A stretch of DNA of 64,000 nt. Source: DAISVY01 sp036826635. Lineage in GTDB: Bacteria > Zixibacteria > MSB-5A5 > GN15 > FEB-12. Position numbers and translations under genes: made by a program. The notes beneath the pieces were generated by a model. It was not told the origin of the DNA. It saw nothing but the letters and a program-made list of their open reading frames with translations, and made no database searches. The stretch is taken from the NCBI GenBank assembly GCA_036826635.1, contig DAISVY010000010.1:95874-159873 (forward strand). The letters run 5' to 3'. Position 1 is the stretch's first letter. Each line of letters begins with the position of its first letter. Shown piece by piece: positions 25,876 through 33,908 of this stretch.

Positions 25876-25948
25876 GGGGCCATAGCTCAGCTGGGAGAGC
25901 GCTTGACTGGCAGTCAAGAGGTCGGGAGTTCGATCCTCCCTGGCTCCA
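25876..25948 (+). tRNA. tRNA-Ala (GGC)
   Basis: All arms pair: acceptor GGGGCCA/TGGCTCC, D stem GCTC/GAGC, anticodon stem CTTGA/TCAAG with loop CTGGCAG (anticodon GGC), T stem GGGAG/CTCCC with TTCGATC. CCA is not encoded (the discriminator A is followed by CAA). Confidence 0.97.
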
Positions 25949-25961
25949 CAAAGATTATAAG

Positions 25962-25998
25962 ACCCTCGGTCCGACCCGGATCGGGGGTTTTGCTTTTA
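25962..25998 (+). terminator. Intrinsic terminator of tRNA-Ala
   Basis: An 11-bp stem (ACCCTCGGTCC / GGATCGGGGGT, two wobble pairs) with a GACCC loop and TTTTGCTTTT tail. Confidence 0.85.
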
Positions 25999-26099
25999 TG
26001 GCCCGCCCGGCGGCTGAAACAATTGATGGCCCGCGTACGTACGTTACCTGTAACATATTACGGTGACATGACTTGTTCGCCAAAAAAAGGATGAAAAGC

Positions 26100-27869
26100 A
26101 TGAACAGGGTTGTGCTGGTTCTATTGGGGCTGATTGGGCTTCTGGGCGGTGCTTTGTCGGCGACCGGAGAAACACTGTTTGAGATCAGAGACGTTCGGGA
26201 ACGCGAGCTGGAGACAATCGGGTTCGAGTTGACCAAGAACGCGGACTTGACAATTGAAGCGGTCGGTGCACGAAGTCCGTACAGCGACGATCTGGCTACC
26301 TGTGCCTGGATCATCAACGCCGAGACACGCGAACCGGTCTGGGAAATGACGGAAGGCGACACCGATCGGCACCATCGGAATAAAGCGCTGCGCACCCTTG
26401 AAGAAAACATCTCCCTGGAGAAAGGGAAGTACGAACTCTACGTTTACGCCGGCAGCTTCTGGGGTGGGAACATCACTATTGTCGGGGGGAGAGGTTTTCT
26501 TGAGTTCCTCGGAGATATATTTTCGGATGATGACGACTGGGACGACGAGGACTGGGACGACCGGGATTTGGATGAGGTGCTCGAAGAGTGTTATGTTCGT
26601 GTCTCTTCCTCGGACATTGCGCCCTCCGATGTCCGGGAGTTCGACGTGACCGGGGATCTTCCCGGTGCCCTGGTTCGGTTCAGTCGGCTGCGTGACAGCG
26701 AGTATATTCGTCAGGGGTTCAGGCTCGATAAACCCATGAACATTCGTATTTACGCCATCAGCGAGCATCCGCGCGGCCGGAAGGAACCGGTAGACGGCGG
26801 CTGGATTGTCAATGCCGACAATCACCAGCGTGTTTGGGAAATGGATCGCTGGAATACCGACCGCGCCGGAGGCGGCGGCAAGAACCGCCTGTACAACGAC
26901 GAGATCGAATTAGATAAAGGCAACTACACCCTGTACTTCGTGACCGATGATTCCCATTCAGCCGAAGAATTCAATGCCGCACCTCCGTACGATCCGCTTA
27001 ACTGGGGTATAACGCTGCTTCCGGGCAGCGGGGCCGATGCTTCCGCTTTTCACCTTGTGGACGCCCATGATCCGGGAGTGCCCCTGATCGATTTCACCCG
27101 GGCGCGGGACGATGAGTATTTAGAGCAGGCTTTCGAACTCAAGAAAAAAGGCACCCTGTACATTTACGCTCTCGGCGAATACTCCCACAGTGGCCGCGAG
27201 TTCTGCGACGGCGGATGGATATCCGATGCCGCCACGGGTCGAAGAGTCTGGGAAATGACCCATCGAAACACCGACTACGCCGGTGGCGCCGATAAGAACC
27301 GCATGTTCGACGGTACTGTGGAGCTTGAGGCCGGGCGGTACATCGCTCACTATGTCACCGATGGTTCCCATTCGTATCGCGACTGGAATTCCGCCCGTCC
27401 CTGGGATCACACCGCCTGGGGCATGACCGTGTATGCGGGTAAAGATCTCAAGGAAAGCGATTTCGTGCTGCTTGAAGACTCGGATCTGACCAAAGGTTCC
27501 AATGTTCTCGTGCGAATTGTCCGCATGCGAGATAATGATCATGAACGGGAAACATTCAGCCTGGATAAAGAAACCGAGGTGCATATCTATGCCATCGGAG
27601 AGTACTCGAGTGGCAATCGGGAATTCTGCGATTACGGCTGGATTGAAGAGGCCAAAACGGGTCGGCCGGTCTGGGAAATGACTCGTCGCAACACCCGCCA
27701 TGCCGGGGGGGCGCGGAAGAACCGTGTGTACGACGATACCATCCTGCTTGACGCGGGTAAGTACAACGTATATTACGTCACCGATGGTTCCCATTCTTTC
27801 AATGATTGGAACGAAGACCGTCCCGATGATCCCGTGAATTGGGGGATTACGGTAAGTATTGCCGATTAG
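26100..27869 (+). CDS. Exported four-repeat protein of unknown function
   Basis: ATG 26100 lies nine bases after AAGG and begins a signal peptide (VVLVLLGLIGLLGGALSA). The mature protein is four tandem units of ~110-130 residues. Units 2-4 share GGWI (or YGWI), VWEM, NTxxAGG, KNR, a GxY strand ending VTDxSHS, and WN..P.DP.NWGIT; unit 1 keeps only AWIINAETREPVWEM. A run of Asp and Trp (DDDDWDDEDWDDRDLDE) separates units 1 and 2 and may bind cations. The fold looks all-beta and extracellular, but I do not recognise the family. It has its own terminator and neither a T9SS domain nor a dockerin-like tail. Confidence 0.8.
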   Translation: MNRVVLVLLGLIGLLGGALSATGETLFEIRDVRERELETIGFELTKNADLTIEAVGARSPYSDDLATCAWIINAETREPVWEMTEGDTDRHHRNKALRTLEENISLEKGKYELYVYAGSFWGGNITIVGGRGFLEFLGDIFSDDDDWDDEDWDDRDLDEVLEECYVRVSSSDIAPSDVREFDVTGDLPGALVRFSRLRDSEYIRQGFRLDKPMNIRIYAISEHPRGRKEPVDGGWIVNADNHQRVWEMDRWNTDRAGGGGKNRLYNDEIELDKGNYTLYFVTDDSHSAEEFNAAPPYDPLNWGITLLPGSGADASAFHLVDAHDPGVPLIDFTRARDDEYLEQAFELKKKGTLYIYALGEYSHSGREFCDGGWISDAATGRRVWEMTHRNTDYAGGADKNRMFDGTVELEAGRYIAHYVTDGSHSYRDWNSARPWDHTAWGMTVYAGKDLKESDFVLLEDSDLTKGSNVLVRIVRMRDNDHERETFSLDKETEVHIYAIGEYSSGNREFCDYGWIEEAKTGRPVWEMTRRNTRHAGGARKNRVYDDTILLDAGKYNVYYVTDGSHSFNDWNEDRPDDPVNWGITVSIAD

Positions 27870-27905
27870 GGATTGCTGCCTGCAAGGCGGTTGATCGTAA
27901 CGGCA

Positions 27906-27940
27906 ACGGGCTGTCTGTTAAAAGACAGCCCGTTTTTTTC
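27906..27940 (+). terminator. Intrinsic terminator of the four-repeat gene
   Basis: A perfect 11-bp stem (ACGGGCTGTCT / AGACAGCCCGT) with a 6-nt loop and seven Ts. Confidence 0.9.
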
Positions 27941-27961
27941 TTTGTATCGTTTTGTTATCGT

Positions 27962-29458
27962 CTACGGGCAAGCCGGCAGAGGATCCAGGCTGATGAACAG
28001 ATGATCGATCAGCACGGTCAGATCGCCCATATCGACGTCCTCCGGCAGTGGGGAGGGCTGGCCGGACAGGTCGACGTCCCCTTCCTCCACACACACCAAC
28101 GGCCGTAAGGAGATGAACAGATGATCGATCAGCACCGTCAGATCACCCATGTCAACAGTCCCCGGCACCATGTCCATATTTCCGACTGATGAGCCCACAC
28201 AGCAAGCCCCGGATGAAAGGACGGTCCAGACAAGAGTGTCAGAACCCTGCAGGTCGCCGTCGTTAGCGTATATCGTCATGGCGACTTCGCCCACCTCGGC
28301 CGCAGTGGGAGAGTAGGTAATACGGTTTCCGTCGATTTCAACACTGCCGGGGCCGGTGTAGTCGGTAGAAACAGTCAGCTCATCGCAGTCGTCATTGTCG
28401 TTAAGATCGACATATTGCCAGGCCGTATGCTCAGCCTGTACATAGTTGGGTCCGGCCGGGCAGGCGACCGTGGGTGCGTCGTTGTTGACGTATATGTTGA
28501 CAGTATACCATTCCGTGTAATGGCCGGCTCCGAAACTGTCCTGGGCTCGAGCCTGCAACACGAAGGTGCCGGTCTGGGGTGGGTCGGTCCATTCCCAGCG
28601 GGCAGTCTTGTCACCGGTCGGGATGATGCTACCACCTGCTGTACCGGCAATTTCCCATGAATAAGGTTCATCACCGCCGAAGTCCTCAACCTGGAAATCG
28701 ATGCAAGCGTTCTGGCAGTGATTGAAACTATAGTTATTCGGCCCCATGATGTAAGGCAGAAGCGGGTTTGGGTAAGCGATCGGATAGCAGGTAATGCCCT
28801 GCCAGTCGGGATAGATGGTATCCGCATAATTGACCCACATCCAGGTTCCTCCGGGTACCCATCCGGTGTCTATACAAATGTGCTTGCCTTCGTCCTCTAT
28901 GCTGCTGGTGAATTCGATGGCGTACATGTTGTCATCTATGCCAGTATTGAAGCCTCCGTTGGAGCCGAAGTAACACCCGGCAAAGAGTACAGCAACGGAG
29001 TCCTCCGGATCGGCAATGGCAGCTTGCGTGACATAACACGGGGGGCCAACGCTGTCAGCGGTTTTGGTCCAGCCGGTACCATCCCATTCGAAATGGTTGA
29101 CGTAGGTTTGGGTCCATGTCAGTTCGTTCCAGCCGTCGAGCGTGATGCCCTTGGTGTAGCCCCAGTCCGCGCCGTCGGGGGACCAGATTATAAATGCATT
29201 GGCGGGATTGTAACCATATGATGGCTCACCGCACGTGTTAGTCACGTGAATTATTAACTGGTTGGTTTCACCGGGATTGAGGCAAATCTGCCCGGATTCC
29301 ATGAAACCACCGATCACGTTACTAACGTAAAGGCTGCAGACCTGACCGGAAATAGTCGGTGCGGATAATATCACCAGCAGCAGGATAGTGAAAAGAACAA
29401 CAAAGGACGACCGTTTGTGATTTCCATTCATTGTGCTGCAAAATGAATTGTGTGTCAT
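27962..29458 (-). CDS. Exported protein with duplicated dockerin-like C-terminus
   Basis: ATG 29458 follows GGGAGG by five bases. The 498-residue protein has a signal peptide (VVLFTILLLVILSAPTISG), a ~200-residue N-terminal domain of unknown fold, an Ig-like module with IAGTAGGSIIPTGDKTARWE, a cadherin-like stretch (AMTIYANDGDLQGSD) and an ~85-residue tail with two Ca-binding, dockerin-like repeats (GTVDMGDLTVLIDHLFISL and DVDMGDLTVLIDHLFISL) ending PLPACP. The same Ig-like module recurs in the next gene, and nearly the same tail in the M14 peptidase at 45.3 kb. It is likely a surface or released protein; the tail could mediate attachment. Confidence 0.85.
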   Translation of the reverse strand: MTHNSFCSTMNGNHKRSSFVVLFTILLLVILSAPTISGQVCSLYVSNVIGGFMESGQICLNPGETNQLIIHVTNTCGEPSYGYNPANAFIIWSPDGADWGYTKGITLDGWNELTWTQTYVNHFEWDGTGWTKTADSVGPPCYVTQAAIADPEDSVAVLFAGCYFGSNGGFNTGIDDNMYAIEFTSSIEDEGKHICIDTGWVPGGTWMWVNYADTIYPDWQGITCYPIAYPNPLLPYIMGPNNYSFNHCQNACIDFQVEDFGGDEPYSWEIAGTAGGSIIPTGDKTARWEWTDPPQTGTFVLQARAQDSFGAGHYTEWYTVNIYVNNDAPTVACPAGPNYVQAEHTAWQYVDLNDNDDCDELTVSTDYTGPGSVEIDGNRITYSPTAAEVGEVAMTIYANDGDLQGSDTLVWTVLSSGACCVGSSVGNMDMVPGTVDMGDLTVLIDHLFISLRPLVCVEEGDVDLSGQPSPLPEDVDMGDLTVLIDHLFISLDPLPACP

Positions 29459-29532
29459 AAGGTCCTCCCACTTTTGAAGCCGTGACTACGCAACCGTGCT
29501 GAAAGACCGAAGATGCTTATACCTTCAATAGA

Positions 29533-29561
29533 AGTATAGCCATCGCTCTATATTGTGTCAA
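29533..29561 (-). promoter_or_regulatory. Promoter of the dockerin-tail exoprotein gene
   Basis: On the minus strand TTGACA - 17 bp - TATACT. The start codon lies ~75 bases downstream. Confidence 0.8.
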
Positions 29562-29669
29562 GGATAAAAGACCTGAGGTGGACAACTGGATTTATGAAGC
29601 GACAATACAAGAGTAAACTTGTCGCATTTATAATTCAGGGCAATTACGGCTATAATCGGGTGAAAATAA

Positions 29670-31778
29670 TTATTTTAGCAAAAGCATCTTGCGGCTGGCC
29701 GAATTTACGCCCGCTGTCACTCTGTATAGATATACTCCTGAAGCCCTGTTGGTAGCGTTCCAGTCGACCGACACCGGTCCTGCTGGAGCCTCCCCTGAAA
29801 TCGATTCAACCAAACGACCGGTTATGTCATATATCGTTATGATATATTCTGATGCTTCGGGTAAGTTAAAGCTGATCGTGGTGGTCGGGTTGAACGGGTT
29901 GGGATAATTCTGCTCAAGTGCGAACGTGCCCGGTGTCTCTTTAATTGCAATTGGTCGGCCGTCATAAGTGGCAAATTCAACGTCTACAATTTCGGCTTCG
30001 GTATGCAGGAATTCACCAGTGAAAGTCCGTTTCGCTTCGGTGGTAAATAGGAGAACCCGCGTATTTACGCCGTCGAAAGCGTACATCATTTCTATGTCGT
30101 TCGTGAGCAGGGTAGGAGTAACTCTCCCGGTCAGTACCACACGGGCCGCCGCTATATCGGCATCAATACTCAAAATGCCGTTCTCGGTCCGGAATAGAGC
30201 GGGAAGGAATACGTTTTTCAGATATGGCAACGGAGCGTCACCCACAGCGACTCGGATTAGATAGACCAAATCGGCAAGCATAAGCGGGGTGCCGTCGGCA
30301 TTGCAGTCAGACCGCTCGGTCGAAGCAACTATATCGGTGAAAACCGAAAAACCTTCGATAAAGTATCGAGCGAACAGCACGGCATCAGCTACTTCGTAGG
30401 AGACCCCATTGAGATTTATGTCGCCACGGTGCGATATGACGCTGTCAGTGCAAGCTACATCGACACCTCCATTCCAGAACTCAACTGCCCTTAGGGGGTG
30501 TTCCGGGATAGCGAGGCAGTCATCCGGCGCCCCCAGATAAGTCGAAAAGCCGGCCTGATAGTCGTTTATCGGAGACGGGTTGTCGTAATCGTACACTTTG
30601 GACGAAATGTACATCTGGGTTCCGTCCGCATCATAGAGGGAGTTGTCACCGCAATCGGTCCAGAAGAAGCGGATTGGCAAAAATTCACATGTGAGGTTAT
30701 AGTCGATGCGTACCTGAAAGCTCAGAGTGGCCATAACAGCCGGTTGCGTACCCACGTAGGGAATAGGGCTCTCGCAGCCGGGCTGGCCGGGGTCCGAATC
30801 GGTGTCGGCTACTCCGATTATGCGGATCAAACCGCACGAAGTGTCCCCGCCGCAATTTTCCCTCGGGATGTGCTGGTAACTGAAATACTCCCAACCGCAT
30901 TCGGTATAGATATCGCCTTCCGTGGCTTGCAAGAACCCCAGGGCGGTGTTGTCATACGCCACGGTAAGATCAAACGAGCCGATACCTTCCCACTGATAGG
31001 GTGCGGTTTCCATAAGTACGGGGATATCTACGTTATGCCCGATCGGTTGAGAAATGACACCGATTTCGAAACGGTAGCAGTAAGGTGGGCCAGTAATGAC
31101 ATTCCATAACAATATGCACTCATTCGTCAAAGCTCCATCGGAAACGGTTACGGTTATCTGCATGTCTCCAATTTCCATTTCATTGGGAGAGAAGTGGATC
31201 TCGGTTCCCTCGATATGCAGAAAGCCCGGCCCGGCGTAGTCCGTGTAGAGCACTAAATCGTCGCAGGCATCATCATCCCAGATTGTAACCGTCTGTGAAG
31301 CAGTGTCACCCGGCCAGGTGGTCACACCCTGATCCGGGCACATGATGATCGGCGGGTTGTTTTCCACCGTGAGATCAATGCTAATCCACGGACCGGGAGT
31401 GCCCTGGGCGTCACGGGCGCGTACCTCCAGGATCGGTGTGCCGGATTGTGGTACGGTGGGGCCGGACCATTCCCAGCGGGCGGTCTTGTCACCGGTTGAC
31501 GTTATGGTGCCGCCGGCAGTACCGGCGATATCCCAGGTGAAAGGGATTTCGTTTTCGGTATCGTTGGCCTCGAAATCGATCTGCCCGCCGTCACAGTGGT
31601 TGAAAGTATAGGTGGCCGGAGGATCGCTTATTACCGGGCCGTCTTTGGGATTGGCTAAAACAGGTAACGATAGGGCCAGAGTTAAGATCAGGGTCAGAGT
31701 GACGAACCATATAACTTTCATTGAATGTGAGATATTCACTGGGTTCGTCGTCGGTGAAGATTTCATGGATGACAACAT
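29670..31778 (-). CDS. Exported Ig-like/cohesin-like/dockerin protein with T9SS sorting domain
   Basis: The frame is open to 31916 but the promoter at 31851-31879 excludes that; ATG 31778 follows GGGAGGAGG. Order: signal peptide (TLTLILTLALSLPVLA), an Ig-like module (DIAGTAGGTITSTGDKTARW) shared with the gene to the left, a cadherin-like stretch, a cohesin-like domain (VDIPVLMETAPYQWEGIGSF, VMATLSFQVRI), a true two-repeat dockerin (GDINLNGVSYEVADAVLFAR and SDCNADGTPLMLADLVYLIR), and a Por C-terminal sorting domain (EQNYPNPFNPTTTISF, ITIYDITGRLVES, ending SRKMLLLK). It should be a T9SS-exported surface protein capable of cohesin-dockerin contacts. Confidence 0.88.
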   Translation of the reverse strand: MLSSMKSSPTTNPVNISHSMKVIWFVTLTLILTLALSLPVLANPKDGPVISDPPATYTFNHCDGGQIDFEANDTENEIPFTWDIAGTAGGTITSTGDKTARWEWSGPTVPQSGTPILEVRARDAQGTPGPWISIDLTVENNPPIIMCPDQGVTTWPGDTASQTVTIWDDDACDDLVLYTDYAGPGFLHIEGTEIHFSPNEMEIGDMQITVTVSDGALTNECILLWNVITGPPYCYRFEIGVISQPIGHNVDIPVLMETAPYQWEGIGSFDLTVAYDNTALGFLQATEGDIYTECGWEYFSYQHIPRENCGGDTSCGLIRIIGVADTDSDPGQPGCESPIPYVGTQPAVMATLSFQVRIDYNLTCEFLPIRFFWTDCGDNSLYDADGTQMYISSKVYDYDNPSPINDYQAGFSTYLGAPDDCLAIPEHPLRAVEFWNGGVDVACTDSVISHRGDINLNGVSYEVADAVLFARYFIEGFSVFTDIVASTERSDCNADGTPLMLADLVYLIRVAVGDAPLPYLKNVFLPALFRTENGILSIDADIAAARVVLTGRVTPTLLTNDIEMMYAFDGVNTRVLLFTTEAKRTFTGEFLHTEAEIVDVEFATYDGRPIAIKETPGTFALEQNYPNPFNPTTTISFNLPEASEYIITIYDITGRLVESISGEAPAGPVSVDWNATNRASGVYLYRVTAGVNSASRKMLLLK

Positions 31779-31850
31779 GGCCTCCTCCCGATTACAAGTT
31801 GCTCTAAGGCTATGCCGATTCATTGAATCGGTAAAATCCATTTCAATATA

Positions 31851-31879
31851 AGTATAACTAACAGTCCATGTTGTGTCAA
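31851..31879 (-). promoter_or_regulatory. Promoter of the cohesin/dockerin exoprotein gene
   Basis: On the minus strand TTGACA - 17 bp - TATACT, the same type as at 29533-29561. It fixes the translation start downstream of 31844. Confidence 0.85.
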
Positions 31880-31926
31880 CGATTATTTGGCGCCTTAACT
31901 CTCTTATTGATAGCAAGATAGGGTGG

Positions 31927-32135
31927 TTATTTTACAAGCACAATCTCTTTCGATACTAATGTAGCCCGATGTCGATAGCTTGCATACATATAAACCTGAA
32001 GGAAAGTCAGCAGTGTTGAACGAAGCAAACACCGACCCCGCTGATGCTTCGCCGAAAATCGAATCCACTATGTGACCGGTTATGTCAGAGATTGTTACTG
32101 TAAAATCCGAGGCCCTGAAGCAGTCCCGGGATAAG
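31927..32135 (-). pseudogene. Remnant of a T9SS C-terminal sorting domain
   Basis: Minus-strand translation gives FTVTISDITGHIVDSIFGEA, then FNTADFPSGLYVCKLST, matching the sorting domain of the neighbouring gene (ITIYDITGRLVES, ASGVYLYRV). After a one-base frameshift near 31960 the expected ending SKEIVLVK and a TAA stop appear in a different frame. Upstream only CLPN remains of the YPNPFNP motif, and no coding body is attached because the terminator at 32149 intervenes. It is the tail of a lost exoprotein gene. Confidence 0.65.
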
Positions 32136-32148
32136 TTCGGAAGACAAG

Positions 32149-32188
32149 AAACCCCGGGGGAAAGCGGGTTTGCCCCCGGGGGTTTTCT
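32149..32188. terminator. Bidirectional intrinsic terminator
   Basis: A GC-only stem (ACCCCGGGGG / CCCCCGGGGGT with one bulged base) flanked by TTTTCTTC on the plus strand and TTTCTTG on the minus strand. It ends the membrane-protein gene at 32228 on the minus strand. Confidence 0.8.
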
Positions 32189-32227
32189 TCAGGTTGTCCC
32201 GGTGAGGAAGGCTGAAGAAGTCTTTGC

Positions 32228-32590
32228 TCAGAGATCAGAACCGCCGCTGTGGCGCTGCTGAGTCTCTTTCAGGCGTCGCTGGGCCAGAGGGTAATAGATC
32301 AGGAAACCGAGTCCGGCGAAAATGAAAATAAGGCCGATTGCCCCTTCCTCCGACAAATACTCCGGCATCCAGTAGGAAATCAACGAAGCCAGGCCGACTC
32401 CCACCAGAACCATACCCCATTTCAGGTTGTTGAGAGTGCTGAGTTCCGAATAGCCCATGGCGAGCGCGCGGATTTTATCGTCGGCTTCACCACGCTCAAT
32501 AAGACGCCGCCGGGTGGCGGCGTCGGCTGCTATCTTGACGATTGCAACGACCGAGAAGAAGATTATGCCTACAATCAGTGGGGCTTCCAT
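32228..32590 (-). CDS. Small membrane protein of unknown function
   Basis: ATG 32590 lies ten bases after AAAGGAG. The 120-residue protein has an N-terminal transmembrane helix (LIVGIIFFSVVAIVKIA), a charged segment (RRRLIERGEADDKIRAL), two further helices (WGMVLVGVGLASLISYW, GLIFIFAGLGFLIYY) and a basic C-terminus. The layout resembles small DUF6249-type membrane proteins that often accompany ECF sigma factors, but I cannot assign it firmly. It is divergent from the sigma factor gene at 32716 and could share its control region. Confidence 0.7.
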   Translation of the reverse strand: MEAPLIVGIIFFSVVAIVKIAADAATRRRLIERGEADDKIRALAMGYSELSTLNNLKWGMVLVGVGLASLISYWMPEYLSEEGAIGLIFIFAGLGFLIYYPLAQRRLKETQQRHSGGSDL

Positions 32591-32650
32591 TATGACCAAC
32601 TCCTTTCGTTGTGTTCTCTGACCCATTAGACCGTCCGGCCAATGGAATGT

Positions 32651-32671
32651 TGCAACCTAAAAAGATGCAAC
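32651..32671 (+). promoter_or_regulatory. Possible ECF-type -35 elements (paired TGCAAC)
   Basis: TGCAACCT at 32651 and TGCAACTTTT at 32666 resemble the AAC-containing -35 boxes of ECF-dependent promoters and lie 45-65 bases before an ECF sigma gene. The two can also pair as GTTGCA/TGCAAC to form a hairpin. Autoregulation is inference. Confidence 0.3.
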
Positions 32672-32715
32672 TTTTCGCCTGATAGAACAGTCTATTTGAC
32701 TATAGGATACCGGTG

Positions 32716-33288
32716 ATGAAGAAAACCAGAGAACTGATAGACAAAATCCTTGCGGGTGATCCGAATGCCTTTACCAGGTTGGTACGGCAGAACGAAAAGC
32801 TGGTTTGCCAGATCGTTTTTCGGATGGTGCCCGGCCAACAGGATCGAGAGGACCTCTGCCAGGAAATCTTTGTGAAAGTCTACCAGAATCTGAAGGGATT
32901 TCAATTCAACGCCAAGCTGTCAACCTGGATAGCCCGGATTGCATACAATACCTGTCTGAACTATCTGGATAAAAAGCACGTGCCGCTCTACGAAGACTGC
33001 GTGGCCGAAGGCAAAACGGTTGATGACTGTTTCGGCGATAATACTTCGCCCGACGAGTGGACGGCGTTGCGGCAGGCCTCGGTGTGCCTTTGCGAAGAAA
33101 TAGACTCTCTCCCGGTGATCTACGGGACGATTCTCAGCCTGTATCACCTTCACGAGATGTCTTACGCCGAGATTGGGGAGATTCTCAGTCTTCCCGACGG
33201 TACGATCAAAAGTTACCTGTTCCGTGCCCGGAAGGCGCTGAGAGAACGTATGCTGGCCCGGTATCAGCGGGAGGAGTTATGCGCATAG
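32716..33288 (+). CDS. ECF sigma-70 family RNA polymerase sigma factor
   Basis: A 190-residue sigma factor with region 2 (PNAFTRLVRQNEKLVCQIVF, DREDLCQEIFVKVYQNL, STWIARIAYNTCLNYL) and region 4 (LPVIYGTILSLYHLHEMSYAEIGEILSLPDGTIKSYLFRARKAL). ATG 32716 lies seven bases after AGGAT; GTG 32713 directly before it is an alternative. Its 3' end overlaps the anti-sigma start by ten bases, indicating a co-translated pair. Confidence 0.93.
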   Translation: MKKTRELIDKILAGDPNAFTRLVRQNEKLVCQIVFRMVPGQQDREDLCQEIFVKVYQNLKGFQFNAKLSTWIARIAYNTCLNYLDKKHVPLYEDCVAEGKTVDDCFGDNTSPDEWTALRQASVCLCEEIDSLPVIYGTILSLYHLHEMSYAEIGEILSLPDGTIKSYLFRARKALRERMLARYQREELCA

Positions 33289-33902
33289 AACATCTGGCGG
33301 ATGACGAAATTCAGGCATACGTCGACAGCGAGCGGCGAGGCTCTGCGGAAAGTGAGAACTCCGTCGGGCAGCACTTGAAAAGCTGTGCCCAGTGCCGTGA
33401 ACGGGTGGAGCAATACCGGGTTCTTTTCGAACAACTGGCCGATTCTGATGAACTGCACCTGCCCGCCGGTTTTGCCCGCAAAGTGACTCTTTCGCTGCCA
33501 CCGTTTGCGGCGAAGCAGCGGCGGTCACGGATCAGGGCTGCTTTGGGTGCGGGTTTATTGCCGTTTATGACGATTGTCTCCCTGCTGATGCTGATCGACT
33601 GGGGGGCGGTGGGGCGAACCCTTTCTGTCGCGTTTACTTCTGTTTATCCGGTTGTTATAGACTGGTGGCTGACGGTGGTCTTGGTTATCGCAAAGGGGTT
33701 GACAGTTTCTGAAATCACGATTTTTCAATGGTTGTGGCCGGAATCTGTCAGGCTCAATTCACTCGTTAACTCGGTTTGCTCAGCCTTTGCTTCCAATTCC
33801 ACTACGGTCACTTTCCTCATATGTGCGGGCTTCATAGCTCTGTTGCTAACGTCGTTGGACAATCCGGTTTTCCTGCCGCATCGTCGACAACGGCAATCGT
33901 AA
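33279..33902 (+). CDS. zf-HC2 transmembrane anti-sigma factor
   Basis: ATG 33279 follows GGGAGGAG and overlaps the sigma stop codon. The N-terminal zinc domain shows the HxxxCxxC site (GQHLKSCAQC). Hydrophobic segments follow at ~90-110 (GAGLLPFMTIVSLLMLIDW), ~125-145 and at the C-terminus (TFLICAGFIALLLTSL), giving probably three transmembrane helices, more than usual for this family. It should hold the upstream sigma factor inactive at the membrane. It meets the exonuclease gene tail to tail. Confidence 0.9.
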   Translation: MRIEHLADDEIQAYVDSERRGSAESENSVGQHLKSCAQCRERVEQYRVLFEQLADSDELHLPAGFARKVTLSLPPFAAKQRRSRIRAALGAGLLPFMTIVSLLMLIDWGAVGRTLSVAFTSVYPVVIDWWLTVVLVIAKGLTVSEITIFQWLWPESVRLNSLVNSVCSAFASNSTTVTFLICAGFIALLLTSLDNPVFLPHRRQRQS

Positions 33903-33908
33903 TCCACG

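Noticed and set aside
25876..25948. tRNA-Ala lacking an encoded CCA as a possible pseudo-tRNA
   Set aside because: All stems pair perfectly, with a consensus promoter and terminator; CCA can be added after transcription.
26034..26054. Palindromic CGTACGTACGTTAC-CT-GTAAC sequence before the four-repeat gene
   Set aside because: It could be an operator, but no regulator or second copy supports this, and it overlaps low-information sequence after the tRNA terminator.
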